Source: Eubacterium ramulus (lineage in GTDB: Bacteria; Bacillota; Clostridia; Lachnospirales; Lachnospiraceae). Taken from it: a stretch of 64,000 bases of DNA. A model generated the notes under the pieces. That model saw only the letters and a program-made list of their open reading frames with translations, was not told where the DNA came from and ran no database searches. Below are positions 1-9,490 of this stretch, piece after piece. Made by a program: the position numbers and the translations under genes. Numbering within the stretch: the first letter of the stretch is position 1; every line of letters starts with the position of its first letter. Location of the stretch: contig NZ_JRFU01000028.1 of assembly GCF_003122485.1 (NCBI RefSeq), positions 1 through 64,000 of the forward strand, read 5' to 3'.

Positions 1-174
1 TGTTCCAATCTGTTTTGTATGATCGGAAGAACCATTCTCTATAATTATGACTTCAGCCAGGTTGTTATCTTTTGGTTGCTTTTCCTCTTTTACTACACTT
101 TCCACACATCTTTTCAGAAACTTTTCTGAATTATGTGCCGGTATAATAAAAGAAATGACAATGTTATTCTCCAT
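1..174 (-). CDS. Family 2 glycosyltransferase, N-terminal part (runs off window)
   Basis: The first 58 residues of a protein that continues beyond the left edge. The visible part is the nucleotide-sugar-binding start of a GT-A fold enzyme: a beta strand ISFIIPAHN, then a helix with KFLKRCVESV, then the strand EVIIIENGSSDHT, which corresponds to the VDDGSTD element of GT2 enzymes. It would add one sugar to the growing polysaccharide repeat unit on the cytoplasmic face. The start ATG at 172-174 overlaps the end of the flippase gene by 11 bp, so it is the next gene of the same operon. Donor and linkage cannot be told from this fragment. Confidence 0.8.
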   Translation of the reverse strand, partial: MENNIVISFIIPAHNSEKFLKRCVESVVKEEKQPKDNNLAEVIIIENGSSDHTKQIGT

Positions 175-1639
175 CTTTCTCTGCCTTTCCACGTTTCACT
201 TTCCCATGCAATACATCCTGTAATACCTCAAGGAATAACGGTTCCCGCATAATCAAAAGTAATACCGCATATACTGCTCCAAAAACACATACCGATATTA
301 CTAGGGCTATAAAATTTGATAAATTCAGTGCTTTTACTCCATAACAGGCAACTCCTGCTACCGCGGTAGATACACATGCTTTTACCCATTGTACTTCTGA
401 AAACAAATCCCTGATCCAGTCACGCAATACAATGAGCTGAACAATCAGAACAACAGTCTCTGCGATCAGTGTTCCAAGCGCAGCACCAGCTGCCGACATT
501 GTTGGAATAAAAATCATATTTGCAACAAAATCTGCAATTCCTCCGGCAAGTACAGAATAAAATACCATTTTTTCTTTTCCGATCGGCACCATGATCTGCA
601 ATCCTAAAACATTTGTCAGGCCGATCAGAAGTACTGTAGGCATAATGATCTGCATTGGTATAATAGAATTTTCATATGTTTTGGAGGCCAGCAAAAAGAT
701 AGACTCCCTGGAATACAAAATAAAATATACCGTCACCGGTAGCGCAAGCAGCACCACAAAATGTAATGCTTTTCTGCTCACCCGTTTGAATTCCTCTTTC
801 ATTCCACGCTCAATATAATAAGAAACCCTTGGCAGCAATACAGTACTCAAAGCTGTAACAAAACTTACCAGTAATCCTTTAATTTTTATGGATGTTCCAT
901 AATAGCCTGCCTGCGTTTCATTTTTCAGGAAACCAAGCATAACGTTATCCAGATTCGTATAAATTGTCGTTGCTGCTGCCATTGCAAAGAAAATCATTAC
1001 TTCTTTGAAATGGTGTTTTAAATCATAATGACCTACCGGTCGCAGATTAACATACTTTCTCAGATTAATAAAATTCAGGAAATTAGATCCAACCGTAGCC
1101 ACAATGCTGATTGCTCCATAGATAACGTAATCTCCCTGATGTCTGACAAACAGGAACATCAGCACCAGACCGATTGCTTTAAAGATAATCGACCGCACTG
1201 TAATATAAGTATACTGCTCCAAACCTTTATACAGCCATTCCACACCAATTACATTAAAAATAATCGTAGAACTCATGATCCAGTATAAAGCAGCATCATT
1301 GTGTATCTTCGGCACTTTCCATATTGCCACAAAATAAGCAGCATACACAAAAACAGAAATAAGGAGATTCAGCAATAGAATCTCCTGTACTGTTTTGGTC
1401 AGCTTCTCTCTGTCATCTCTTACCTGTGCACATGCACGAATACCATAAGTTGGCACGCCAAGCATCGCTACCATAGAAAAATACTGAGCAATCGAAGTAG
1501 CTACGTTTACCTTACCAACACCTTCTACCGAAAGCACACGCGTGATATACGGCAATGTGATCAGCGGAAAAATGAATGTAGATGCCGTGAGAATCATATT
1601 CATTATAAAATTTACTTTAACAGATTTAATCTTGACCAT
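164..1639 (-). CDS. Polysaccharide flippase (Wzx/MATE-like, MOP superfamily)
   Basis: A 491-residue integral membrane protein with about 12-14 predicted membrane segments and the N-terminal pattern of oligosaccharide flippases (NMILTASTFIFPLITLPYITRVLS, in which a P-x-I-x-R-x-L motif follows the first helix). It should move lipid-linked repeat units from the inner to the outer membrane leaflet. It overlaps the 3' end of the upstream polymerase gene by 28 bp, which points to translational coupling. It is the second flippase in this operon; the other lies at 10717-12168 and is quite different in sequence, so the two may serve different polymers. Substrate not predictable. Confidence 0.88.
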   Translation of the reverse strand: MVKIKSVKVNFIMNMILTASTFIFPLITLPYITRVLSVEGVGKVNVATSIAQYFSMVAMLGVPTYGIRACAQVRDDREKLTKTVQEILLLNLLISVFVYAAYFVAIWKVPKIHNDAALYWIMSSTIIFNVIGVEWLYKGLEQYTYITVRSIIFKAIGLVLMFLFVRHQGDYVIYGAISIVATVGSNFLNFINLRKYVNLRPVGHYDLKHHFKEVMIFFAMAAATTIYTNLDNVMLGFLKNETQAGYYGTSIKIKGLLVSFVTALSTVLLPRVSYYIERGMKEEFKRVSRKALHFVVLLALPVTVYFILYSRESIFLLASKTYENSIIPMQIIMPTVLLIGLTNVLGLQIMVPIGKEKMVFYSVLAGGIADFVANMIFIPTMSAAGAALGTLIAETVVLIVQLIVLRDWIRDLFSEVQWVKACVSTAVAGVACYGVKALNLSNFIALVISVCVFGAVYAVLLLIMREPLFLEVLQDVLHGKVKRGKAEKDGE

Positions 1640-2838
1640 TTATTATTATTACTCCTACAGTATCTTTGTTCCAGATGCGGTGCCGTTGCAAATAATGCCA
1701 GTGCAAATGGATTGTACGTTAATTCTATGATATGATGCGCAATCATACAATTAATAGATATCAGAATGATAACCACTATAAAATACGGATCATTTTGAAA
1801 CTTTTTGCAGCACATCATGTATACCGCCAATGTGATCAGTAAAAAAAACACTCCATATCGCAGAAAAATATACAGGTACGAACAGTCTATAAAGAAATAT
1901 TGGGAAGCCGATATCTTTGTAGTCCCACCATTTCCAACCATTTTTATCGACTGTCCAAATAATGTCATTCCATATTTCATCAATCCCTTATGCCCCAATT
2001 TCAATCTAGTTGACATAAAACTGTCTAATGCCAGGAAAATAGGATTTCCAGAACTGTAAAAATAGGATACAACAAACATAAATCCTGCTGCAATTGGCAT
2101 GCTGTAAGGTAAAGCCTTCTTTGCTTTTCCTGTACTGAAAATATTTCTACCGTTTGCAACATATCTCTGGCTGATGCAATAAAAACAGATCAGCATAAGA
2201 AACAGACAGCCCATATCCAGACGTGTATTGCAAAACCAGTAAACCAATACTCCCACAACCGCTCCAAGAATAAAATGCCATGTCTTCAGTTTGTCCTTCA
2301 GCAAATAAAACGCAGACATCGTGATCATAAAAATATGTGATGCAAAATCCGTTGTATAAATTGCACCAAATGAATTTCTGACCCGTTTTCCATCACCTCT
2401 GGTATACTGCAGATTTTCTATCACCTGCAACATGGATGCGCAAAAAGCTAAAAGCACAATGCTGATCGTAACGATCAGATATACCTTCAGTATTTTCTTA
2501 AATGAAACGTTTTTTGCGCCCATCACAAAAAGTACCCAAAAGAATACTTCCATATATCCGGAATTAACATATACCAGAATAGCTTCCAGTATTAACAATA
2601 CAAATATAAAAAATGTTCTTCTCGAAAATTCATCAAAGCGAAACACTTTTATAATCAGCAATAAACATGCCACTGCTTTGCAAAGTGTATATGCACTCCC
2701 CGGAAGTTGAAACATGGTTGTCGAAAACGTCTCACTAATCAGAAAAATAAAAAATGCCAACAGGTACAATTGTTCTCCTGCACTCGGTTTATTTATTCCG
2801 GACAACATTTTCCGTTTTGTTTTACTTAATATTTTCAT
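1612..2838 (-). CDS. Wzy-like polysaccharide polymerase (multi-pass membrane protein)
   Basis: A 408-residue hydrophobic protein with roughly ten or more membrane segments and a larger polar loop in its second half (around residues 260-310), the layout of Wzy/EpsG-type polymerases that join repeat units outside the membrane. Sequence signatures of Wzy proteins are weak, so the call rests on topology and on its place between a chain-length protein (2841-4163) and a flippase (164-1639). The Shine-Dalgarno site is poor and the start lies 2 bp after the upstream stop codon, suggesting coupling. It could instead be an O-antigen ligase-like protein. Confidence 0.65.
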   Translation of the reverse strand: MKILSKTKRKMLSGINKPSAGEQLYLLAFFIFLISETFSTTMFQLPGSAYTLCKAVACLLLIIKVFRFDEFSRRTFFIFVLLILEAILVYVNSGYMEVFFWVLFVMGAKNVSFKKILKVYLIVTISIVLLAFCASMLQVIENLQYTRGDGKRVRNSFGAIYTTDFASHIFMITMSAFYLLKDKLKTWHFILGAVVGVLVYWFCNTRLDMGCLFLMLICFYCISQRYVANGRNIFSTGKAKKALPYSMPIAAGFMFVVSYFYSSGNPIFLALDSFMSTRLKLGHKGLMKYGMTLFGQSIKMVGNGGTTKISASQYFFIDCSYLYIFLRYGVFFLLITLAVYMMCCKKFQNDPYFIVVIILISINCMIAHHIIELTYNPFALALFATAPHLEQRYCRSNNNKWSRLNLLK

Positions 2839-2840
2839 AA

Positions 2841-4163
2841 TTATTCAACTACAACACATCCTAAAACAGAAACATTAAATTTTTTGCAAATTTCCAAATA
2901 AGCTTTGATCTGTGTGTATGTGGTTTTTCCGACTTCAACAAATAAAATACAGTTTCCAATTTCAACGAATCGCTTCATCATCTCAGAATCATTCTCAATA
3001 TTGCTTCCGACTTCTACAGCAAGTGATTTCTTTTCCATTGCAGCCTGATATTCCTGCACAGCTTTCTGTACAATTTCCGCATCACTCAACATTCCAAAAA
3101 ATACCTGTTCAACAGAATGTTCTTTTCTGATCAGATCAAAATCTATCATTTCGCGTTCCAATGCCGGACGATATCCCTCTTTTGCGGAATAATTACCAAG
3201 AACAGTAATTCCGGCCGCCTTTATATTTTCTTTTCCTTTTAATTTATCACTTAACACATATAAAAGCGCTAATAGAGCACAACTGATCACCAGTCCGGCA
3301 ATGATTCCCAGAGCGGCATACTGAACCAGCACTTTTTTTGCAGTTGGTGCATCCATGCTGTCTGGTTTATAGTCCTTTATATAACCCTTCTCTGATATCT
3401 GCTGTGATAACTGATCTTTTTGCAGATCAGACAGGCTGTCTTTATAGTTTTTCAATGAAGTAAGATAACTGTTTTGTGCTGACTGTACCTCTGGTATTGC
3501 CTTGGCAGATACATTGCTTGAAATAACAGAAAATGAAAAATCACCGTTTTCTTTTAATGTAGAAGCGGCATATTTCTGAATCTGCTCATCAATTACCTTA
3601 CTGATTTTCGCTGCCTGATCAGCATCATAATGCATAACAGTCAAAGTAAAAATATTTCCGGTTGAATTGCTGCCAACCACTTCCGGCAAATATTCTACCG
3701 GCACATCCGTCAATTTTTCTTCTACCGCAGCTTTCCATTCACCATTTTTCACATATGCAGTTAACTCGTTTATAATATCTGTAACTTTTTCACTTACACC
3801 AGATGAAGAAACCTGTGTGTTGTCTGTACCATTCACGGTAATACGGTACTGCACAGAAGCCACATTTACTTTTAATGCATCAAGCTTCATATAAATAGAT
3901 GAATCACAATAACTCTGCAAAGCATCAATCTGATCCTGCGTGGTTGAAATATTTGCTTCAATATTCTTCATAACCTCCGCATACTTATCAAGGCCACTCT
4001 TATAATCTTCAATCTTCTGTACTTCAGATGCGGATGATGCAGATTTCGCTTTCTTTACACCCAGACCGGCTCCTGCCACAAAGCAGAGCAGCACAAATAT
4101 GATTATGATTTTTTTATGCTTCCAGATAGAGTCCCACATTTTTTTCATAGATACTGATTCCAT
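2841..4163 (-). CDS. Wzz-type chain-length protein with degenerate tyrosine-kinase-like tail
   Basis: 440 residues. A first membrane helix at about 18-36 follows a basic N-terminus, and a second lies near 280-305; between them is an extracytoplasmic region with coiled-coil character, as in Wzz/CapA co-polymerases that set polymer length. The cytoplasmic tail (about 310-440) has the arrangement of a BY-type tyrosine kinase, ending in a strand-helix-strand like VEVGKTTYTQIKAYLE followed by VLGCVVVE, but no Walker A P-loop or DxD motif is present. The tail is therefore probably a non-catalytic kinase-like module. A paralogous architecture is encoded at 18563-20002. No active BY-kinase or phosphatase gene is in the window. 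Confidence 0.82.
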   Translation of the reverse strand: MESVSMKKMWDSIWKHKKIIIIFVLLCFVAGAGLGVKKAKSASSASEVQKIEDYKSGLDKYAEVMKNIEANISTTQDQIDALQSYCDSSIYMKLDALKVNVASVQYRITVNGTDNTQVSSSGVSEKVTDIINELTAYVKNGEWKAAVEEKLTDVPVEYLPEVVGSNSTGNIFTLTVMHYDADQAAKISKVIDEQIQKYAASTLKENGDFSFSVISSNVSAKAIPEVQSAQNSYLTSLKNYKDSLSDLQKDQLSQQISEKGYIKDYKPDSMDAPTAKKVLVQYAALGIIAGLVISCALLALLYVLSDKLKGKENIKAAGITVLGNYSAKEGYRPALEREMIDFDLIRKEHSVEQVFFGMLSDAEIVQKAVQEYQAAMEKKSLAVEVGSNIENDSEMMKRFVEIGNCILFVEVGKTTYTQIKAYLEICKKFNVSVLGCVVVE

Positions 4164-4166
4164 TTG

Positions 4167-5348
4167 TTAACCCTTTCTTTCTATGTTATCCCAGGTATTT
4201 TCAAGATATTTATGTTCCAGTTTTATCAGTCTATCTTTCACTTTCAATTTTTTAAATATATATTCCCTGATCATATCAATAAAAGAACATATAAAATATA
4301 CCGATACAATAATTGCCAGAAATGCCAGCAGCATCAGCACCACATTATAATTTAATAGTCCCTTTAACCGATCCTGCAATATATACGCTTTCACCAATGG
4401 ATGGAAATGTATCAGATATACACTGAATGAGACCGGTGCAAATAGTTTTATGAACTTCTTCCATTTTTCAGTTACATTCAGCTTTGAAAAAAGTATAACC
4501 AGTGCAATTCCGGCCAATAGTATGGTCGGTGATGTGTAACTCACCAGAAATGTTGTCTGATTCGTATCTCCACTCACACCAAAACGATGATGTTCAATCA
4601 CAAATTTTCCTAACCAGGTTACCGCTATGCATACGATATAAATAAAACCAAGGTGTCGTTTTGATTTTTTCTTCCATCCCTGGTATTTTCCAAGATAACC
4701 GCCAATAATATACAAAACGATCATCCAGATTGGACTGTATCCCTCTTTCGTAACAAAAATATCCCGTCTGAATAATTCCGGCAATACAGAATACAGTACA
4801 ATCCCCAACATAACAACCAGTTTCAATTGTTTTCTTGATGCATGCGATATAAAAAAATTAAGTACCGGGATCAGGAGAAATAATCCTGTATACGCTGTAA
4901 AATACCAGTATTGTTCTCTCGATGTCGGGAAGATCGCACTTGTCCACTCATACCGTCCCACTACAGAAGGTGCAGCAAATTTGAAAAACACTGTAATCAG
5001 AATGGAATAAAATAATACTCTCAGCCACAGGAGTACCCAGTTTGAATACCGGTATTTTCCATGTATTCCCACATATCCGGAAATTAATGCATAGCAGTTT
5101 ACCGCACAGTAAGCAGCGATTTCAATCAGCCACACCACTTCATATTTTCCGGATAAAAAAGGGGCATAATCCAGGATTCCACCTCTTCCAAGCATATGAA
5201 GACATACAACCATAAACATGGAAACAATCCGTAAAAAATCGATTCCCCAGTTATATTCTTTCTGTTTTGTGGCAACACTTTCCCTGCTATTGGATTTTAT
5301 CATCCTACTTTTTTCCATCAGATTTGGCACCAGTATTCCTCCTGTCAT
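4167..5348 (-). CDS. Acyltransferase family 3 membrane protein
   Basis: 393 residues with about ten membrane segments. The N-terminal part WGIDFLRIVSMFMVVCLHML carries the conserved Arg and His of the acyltransferase-3 (OafA/NodX/WecH) family, which O-acetylates sugars of surface polysaccharides using a cytoplasmic acyl donor. The start overlaps the preceding acetyltransferase gene by 4 bp (ATGA). The amino end has about 30 polar residues before the first helix. Likely role: acetylation or other acylation of the operon's polymer; acyl group and position are unknown. Confidence 0.85.
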   Translation of the reverse strand: MTGGILVPNLMEKSRMIKSNSRESVATKQKEYNWGIDFLRIVSMFMVVCLHMLGRGGILDYAPFLSGKYEVVWLIEIAAYCAVNCYALISGYVGIHGKYRYSNWVLLWLRVLFYSILITVFFKFAAPSVVGRYEWTSAIFPTSREQYWYFTAYTGLFLLIPVLNFFISHASRKQLKLVVMLGIVLYSVLPELFRRDIFVTKEGYSPIWMIVLYIIGGYLGKYQGWKKKSKRHLGFIYIVCIAVTWLGKFVIEHHRFGVSGDTNQTTFLVSYTSPTILLAGIALVILFSKLNVTEKWKKFIKLFAPVSFSVYLIHFHPLVKAYILQDRLKGLLNYNVVLMLLAFLAIIVSVYFICSFIDMIREYIFKKLKVKDRLIKLEHKYLENTWDNIERKG

Positions 5349-6133
5349 TTACGTTCCAGCTTCGCACATTTATAAACCTGTGTCCAGCCAAGATGTCTAT
5401 ACCAGTCCATTACATTTTGTTCATAACAATATAATACTGGAACTTTCTGCTCCTTTATCACCTGTGCCGTCAGGCTTTGCAGTACACGCTTTCCGTATCC
5501 CTGTCCCCGTGCTGCCGGAGCCGTTACCAGTCCGCCTAAAACTGCAAGACCTTCCACATCTGCATATGTTCCCATATGTGCAACGATTGTTCCATTTTCT
5601 TTTAAGACAAAATTTTGGCAATGCCAGTTTTTCATTCTATCTTGCAGCTGTTCTTCTAATAGTGCCACAGAATAATGTCCGCCGATTCCTTCATCTGCAC
5701 AAATAAGTGATGCGATTTCATAACACTCATCCACACTTGCCTTGCAGACTTCTGAATCAACTTTTGCCGCTTCCTGCCCGGCTTTCATGATAATGCCTTC
5801 TGTTTTTTTCCATTCTGAAAGCAGGCAAGAGATTTTTCGTATCAATTCTACTGATCCCGACAACATTTGACTGTCATTTTTTTCAATCAAAAAACATATT
5901 TCTCTTATATTTTCATCACTTGGATCTGATATTCCAAAAATCTGCAGACTGTTATAATATTTATATACAATTACCGTATCCGCCTCAGAATCAGAAATAA
6001 TCCAAGTCTGGATATCCTGATTTTCAAATCCATAGGTACTTGTATCAATATACAGATACACGTTTTGAAATATATCTTTTTTAATTATACCTTTCAGATA
6101 TTCTATATCTTCCACGCAGCATTTTCTTATCAA
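5345..6133 (-). CDS. GNAT-family acetyltransferase
   Basis: 262 residues. The C-terminal half is a GNAT domain: VLGGLVTAPAARGQGYGKRVL holds the acetyl-CoA-binding R/Q-x-x-G-x-G/A loop (ARGQGYG), preceded by NGTIVAHMGTYADVEG and followed by PVLYCYEQNVMDWYRHLGW. The N-terminal half (1-110) has no clear family. It would acetylate an amino group of a small molecule or sugar in the polysaccharide pathway. The 4-bp overlap with the acyltransferase-3 gene places it in the same operon. Its target is unknown. Confidence 0.8.
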   Translation of the reverse strand: MIRKCCVEDIEYLKGIIKKDIFQNVYLYIDTSTYGFENQDIQTWIISDSEADTVIVYKYYNSLQIFGISDPSDENIREICFLIEKNDSQMLSGSVELIRKISCLLSEWKKTEGIIMKAGQEAAKVDSEVCKASVDECYEIASLICADEGIGGHYSVALLEEQLQDRMKNWHCQNFVLKENGTIVAHMGTYADVEGLAVLGGLVTAPAARGQGYGKRVLQSLTAQVIKEQKVPVLYCYEQNVMDWYRHLGWTQVYKCAKLERK

Positions 6134-6145
6134 TGTTCTTCTCCT

Positions 6146-7000
6146 TTATCCAAAAAAGTAACTTGAAACCGGTGCATGTGGATCTCTTTTATCTTCTGGT
6201 GGCAATTTCATATAATCATTATAAATATATTTTAAGATTGTATCATAATCTCTGGTACCCATCAGTTTCTTTCCTTCAAATTCATATTCCTGCAAATCCA
6301 GAAACCATTCCTTTGGCATACCGTATCTGGTCTTTAAGCTGTTCTCTCTTTTCCGATACAGCTTTCCTGTCGCCGGAAACAACAATGTACGAACTCGGTT
6401 TGTACTGCTGTTTCTGCTTTTTACAGCAATTTTTTCCACACGTTTAAACACCCAAGACGGTGATATATGAGATACGATCTTATAATATAATCTGTGAATT
6501 CCGTCCTCGGAAGTACTGTATTTTCCTACTTCAGACCACAGAATTTTTCGCAGACAGAAACAGTAAAAATCATTCAGCATCTGGCCGATGGTTGAATGTG
6601 GAATGTCGTCCATAGGGAAAACATCAATAAAAACACCTGTTTTACATTTTAAATGCTCCTGGCCTACGCGCACATAAGTTGTGCCTGTTCTTCTTAACTT
6701 TCCATAACCCCAGCGATATTCCGGATCCGTATCATGATCCTGAAAATAACAGATTTCTGAATTTAACTGGTCTGTTATTTTTTTGAATTTATCATAATCT
6801 TCACGCAACATGGCAACATCTGCGTCGTCATCCCACGGAATATATCCTTTATGTCGGACAGCTCCCAGAAGTGTTCCACCAAAAATCGTATAATTAATAT
6901 TATTCTCGCGGCAGACACGGTCTAACTCAACTAACATATCAAGCTGAAGCAGCTGCATCTGTCTGAACTCTTCCGGTGATAATTCTTTTATCTCTCCCAT
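6146..7000 (-). CDS. licD: LicD-family phosphotransferase
   Basis: 284 residues from the ATG at 6998-7000, chosen because an AGAGGA site lies 9 bases upstream; a TTG three codons earlier is less likely. The LicD nucleotidyltransferase-fold core is clear: TIFGGTLLGAVRHKGYIPWDDDADVAM at about 40-66 with the metal-binding D-D-D. LicD proteins transfer phosphocholine or related phospho-alcohols from a CDP-activated donor onto cell-surface glycans. The next upstream gene encodes a CDP-forming cytidylyltransferase, which fits that chemistry. A second LicD is encoded at 12720-13535. The transferred group is not known; no licA/licC choline genes are seen here. Confidence 0.9.
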   Translation of the reverse strand: MGEIKELSPEEFRQMQLLQLDMLVELDRVCRENNINYTIFGGTLLGAVRHKGYIPWDDDADVAMLREDYDKFKKITDQLNSEICYFQDHDTDPEYRWGYGKLRRTGTTYVRVGQEHLKCKTGVFIDVFPMDDIPHSTIGQMLNDFYCFCLRKILWSEVGKYSTSEDGIHRLYYKIVSHISPSWVFKRVEKIAVKSRNSSTNRVRTLLFPATGKLYRKRENSLKTRYGMPKEWFLDLQEYEFEGKKLMGTRDYDTILKYIYNDYMKLPPEDKRDPHAPVSSYFFG

Positions 7001-7032
7001 TGTACTCAATCCTCTTTATTTATTTTCTGTTT

Positions 7033-8370
7033 TTATACAGTAATTGTGTGCAGATCCTTTTTTTCATTCCATTCTTCAATGACAGAACAGATCTTTTCTG
7101 ACAGTTCCTGTGAAATATAGGAATTTGACTGCTTACTTTCAATTGATCTGATAAAAGCAACAATCTGATATCTGATTCCTTCTCCATCCAACTGATAAAA
7201 ATAACGTTTGTTTTCTTCCTGATTTTCATAACGGATTTCAAAATAATCAGTCTTCCACCACGGTGCCGGGACATAAATATATCCCTTTGTACCAGCAATG
7301 ATCAGATTTCCCTCAGCTTTTACACCTTTGCCAACTTTTACAGAAGCCACTGCATTCTTATAGTTAAAATTAATTTTTGTAAACAGATCAAAGTTATCAT
7401 TTTCCGGCATAAAATAAGAACTTGCTTCTTTTTTTTCATAATCAGTTCCAAGCAGCTGGAATACCGGAAGCAGCGCTGTTGGTCCCCATGCACAGATGCT
7501 GTTCCTACGTTCGTAGGTACTGGTCTGCGTTTCCATTTCTTTTGTACTTGTACAGGTAGCATCTACCGAGACAATATTTCCAATTTTTCCCGATTTAGCC
7601 AGCAGCAGTAATCTATGGTAAGCAGTTGCATACGCTGTTTTGATTGCATCCATGAGAATCAGATCATTCTTTTCTGCAATTTCAAAAAGTTCCTGACACT
7701 CAGATTTTTTTAATGCGATCGGAGATTCACATAATACATGTTTTCCACTCAGAAGCGCTTTCTTTATCTGTTCATAGTGTTTGGATGGATGTGAGACAAT
7801 AAAAACTGCATCTACAATTTCCAGCAATTTATCATAATCATTTGTAAATACAATATCATTATCTTTCTGTTTTAAAGAAACATCTTCCGTATAAGCCGCT
7901 ACAACTTCCACACCATTGGCAAATGCAGCTTCCTGCCGATATTTTTCAAAAATTCCTGTATCTCCGACAAGTCCCATTTTTACAAGCCGCTTCTGAGAAC
8001 GTAACTCTGTACTTGAAACACCCTGCGTTCTGTCCAGATATACCACCTTACAGTACTCATTTAAATAATCAAATTTTCCCTTCCAGTCTGAACCAACTGT
8101 AAAAATATCAACATTATAACGCAAAATATCATCGATTTTCTGCCCTTCATATTCCTCGATGATAATTTCATCTGCAAGTCCTGTCTTTTTTACCGCCAGT
8201 ACACGTTCCATCAAAGACTGCTGCACATTTATCTTTCCTCTGGTTTTATCAAAATCATCTGCCGTCACACCGACGATCAGATAATCTCCCAGTGCCTTCG
8301 CACGTTCCAGCAATCGTATATGCCCATAATGAAGCAGATCATATGTTCCATATGTTATTACCTTTGTCAT
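7033..8370 (-). CDS. Fused cytidylyltransferase and Gfo/Idh/MocA oxidoreductase
   Basis: 445 residues with two enzymes in one chain. Residues 1-130 are a TagD/glycerol-3-phosphate cytidylyltransferase-like domain: GTYDLLHYGHIRLLERAKAL has the HxGH nucleotide site and YLDRTQGVSSTELRS the ISST-like C-terminal motif. Residues about 130-445 are a Gfo/Idh/MocA-type NAD(P) oxidoreductase in which AVFIVSHPSKHYEQIKKAL and GKHVLCESPIAL carry the E-K/S-P motif of that family, although the usual N-terminal GxGxxG is degenerate. The fusion suggests that one protein makes or reduces an alditol phosphate and activates it with CTP. It sits between a LicD and an aminotransferase gene. Confidence 0.82.
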   Translation of the reverse strand: MTKVITYGTYDLLHYGHIRLLERAKALGDYLIVGVTADDFDKTRGKINVQQSLMERVLAVKKTGLADEIIIEEYEGQKIDDILRYNVDIFTVGSDWKGKFDYLNEYCKVVYLDRTQGVSSTELRSQKRLVKMGLVGDTGIFEKYRQEAAFANGVEVVAAYTEDVSLKQKDNDIVFTNDYDKLLEIVDAVFIVSHPSKHYEQIKKALLSGKHVLCESPIALKKSECQELFEIAEKNDLILMDAIKTAYATAYHRLLLLAKSGKIGNIVSVDATCTSTKEMETQTSTYERRNSICAWGPTALLPVFQLLGTDYEKKEASSYFMPENDNFDLFTKINFNYKNAVASVKVGKGVKAEGNLIIAGTKGYIYVPAPWWKTDYFEIRYENQEENKRYFYQLDGEGIRYQIVAFIRSIESKQSNSYISQELSEKICSVIEEWNEKKDLHTITV

Positions 8371-8403
8371 CTTTTAATTACCTTTCTCTCCCCTGCTTAA
8401 CGA

Positions 8404-9477
8404 TTATAACAGTCCTCTGTTCTGCATATCTTTCAAAGCTTCCACCAGTGATGTATTATCGTCTGTTGTAAGTGCACCTATATGACCAACTCTGAAAATC
8501 TTTTCTGCCAGATCACCACCATTTGGGCAAACCCAGATATGATACTCATCTTTCAGTGTCTCAAATATTTTATAAGCAGAAACATTCAATGGATGAAGTG
8601 GTGTCACCGCATTTGACATAGATTCAGACGGAATTTCAAATGGCATATCTTTGATTTTTTCTCTGAAATCTGCTGCCAGTGAAGCAATCTTTGCTGTTTC
8701 AGCCTCTACACCGCCTGCTTTTTCAATTTCCAGTAAACGGGCATGAATCTGTCTCAGGATACCAACGGCCGGCGTGAATGGAGTCTGCCCGCGCTCTCCG
8801 TTTTTTAACGCTTCTTTCAAATCTAAATACAGGCACTGTGGTGTTTTTTCATATACACGCTGTACTGCATGTTCAGATAAAACGATCACAGAAATACCCG
8901 GAGGGCACGCAAGTGCTTTCTGTGATCCTGTCAGCATAAGGTCTACGCCAAGTTTCTCCATATCAAACTCATCTGCCAGGAAAGAACTAATCGCATCCAC
9001 CAAAAGGAACATATTGTTCTTTTTGCAGAATTCACTGATCATAACCGGGTCATAGTGTACACCGGTGGATGTCTCATGAATATTTACAAGAAATCCTGTA
9101 TAATCTTTTCCATCATACTGATCTAACATTTCCTGTGTCAGTTTTTTCCCGATTTCAAGTTTGATCTCTGTATATGGAATCTGATGAATCTGACAGATTT
9201 TCACAAAACGCTGACCAAAACTTCCGCCATTTACGATAAGTACTTTATCCTTTGTATCAAAAACGTTGATGACTGCTGCTTCCATCGCAGCTGTACCTGA
9301 TCCGGTCAGAAATACAACACGCGCATTTTCATCTGCTTTTGCAAATTTCTTCATAAGATTCTCATTTTCAAACATGATTTTTGAAAATTCCGGTGTTCTG
9401 AAATACGGTACCTGCTCCGCTCCAATTGTACGAACCTCTTCACATGACATTACTGGTCCTACTGTAAAATTAAGCAT
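8404..9477 (-). CDS. Class V aminotransferase (alanine-glyoxylate / AEP transaminase-like)
   Basis: 357 residues from the ATG at 9475-9477, which has AAGGAG at good spacing; the GTG three codons upstream lies inside that site. Fold type I PLP enzyme: [14 protein letters not shown] (phosphate-binding loop), [15 protein letters not shown] (PLP-contacting Asp) and [15 protein letters not shown], where the Lys in SQKAL should form the Schiff base. Closest families are alanine-glyoxylate and 2-aminoethylphosphonate transaminases. Next to a cytidylyltransferase-oxidoreductase fusion and LicD, it may aminate a small carbonyl precursor (for example to an amino-alcohol) that is then CDP-activated. That role is inference. 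Confidence 0.83.
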   Translation of the reverse strand: MLNFTVGPVMSCEEVRTIGAEQVPYFRTPEFSKIMFENENLMKKFAKADENARVVFLTGSGTAAMEAAVINVFDTKDKVLIVNGGSFGQRFVKICQIHQIPYTEIKLEIGKKLTQEMLDQYDGKDYTGFLVNIHETSTGVHYDPVMISEFCKKNNMFLLVDAISSFLADEFDMEKLGVDLMLTGSQKALACPPGISVIVLSEHAVQRVYEKTPQCLYLDLKEALKNGERGQTPFTPAVGILRQIHARLLEIEKAGGVEAETAKIASLAADFREKIKDMPFEIPSESMSNAVTPLHPLNVSAYKIFETLKDEYHIWVCPNGGDLAEKIFRVGHIGALTTDDNTSLVEALKDMQNRGLL

Positions 9478-9490
9478 TTTTGTCACTCCT

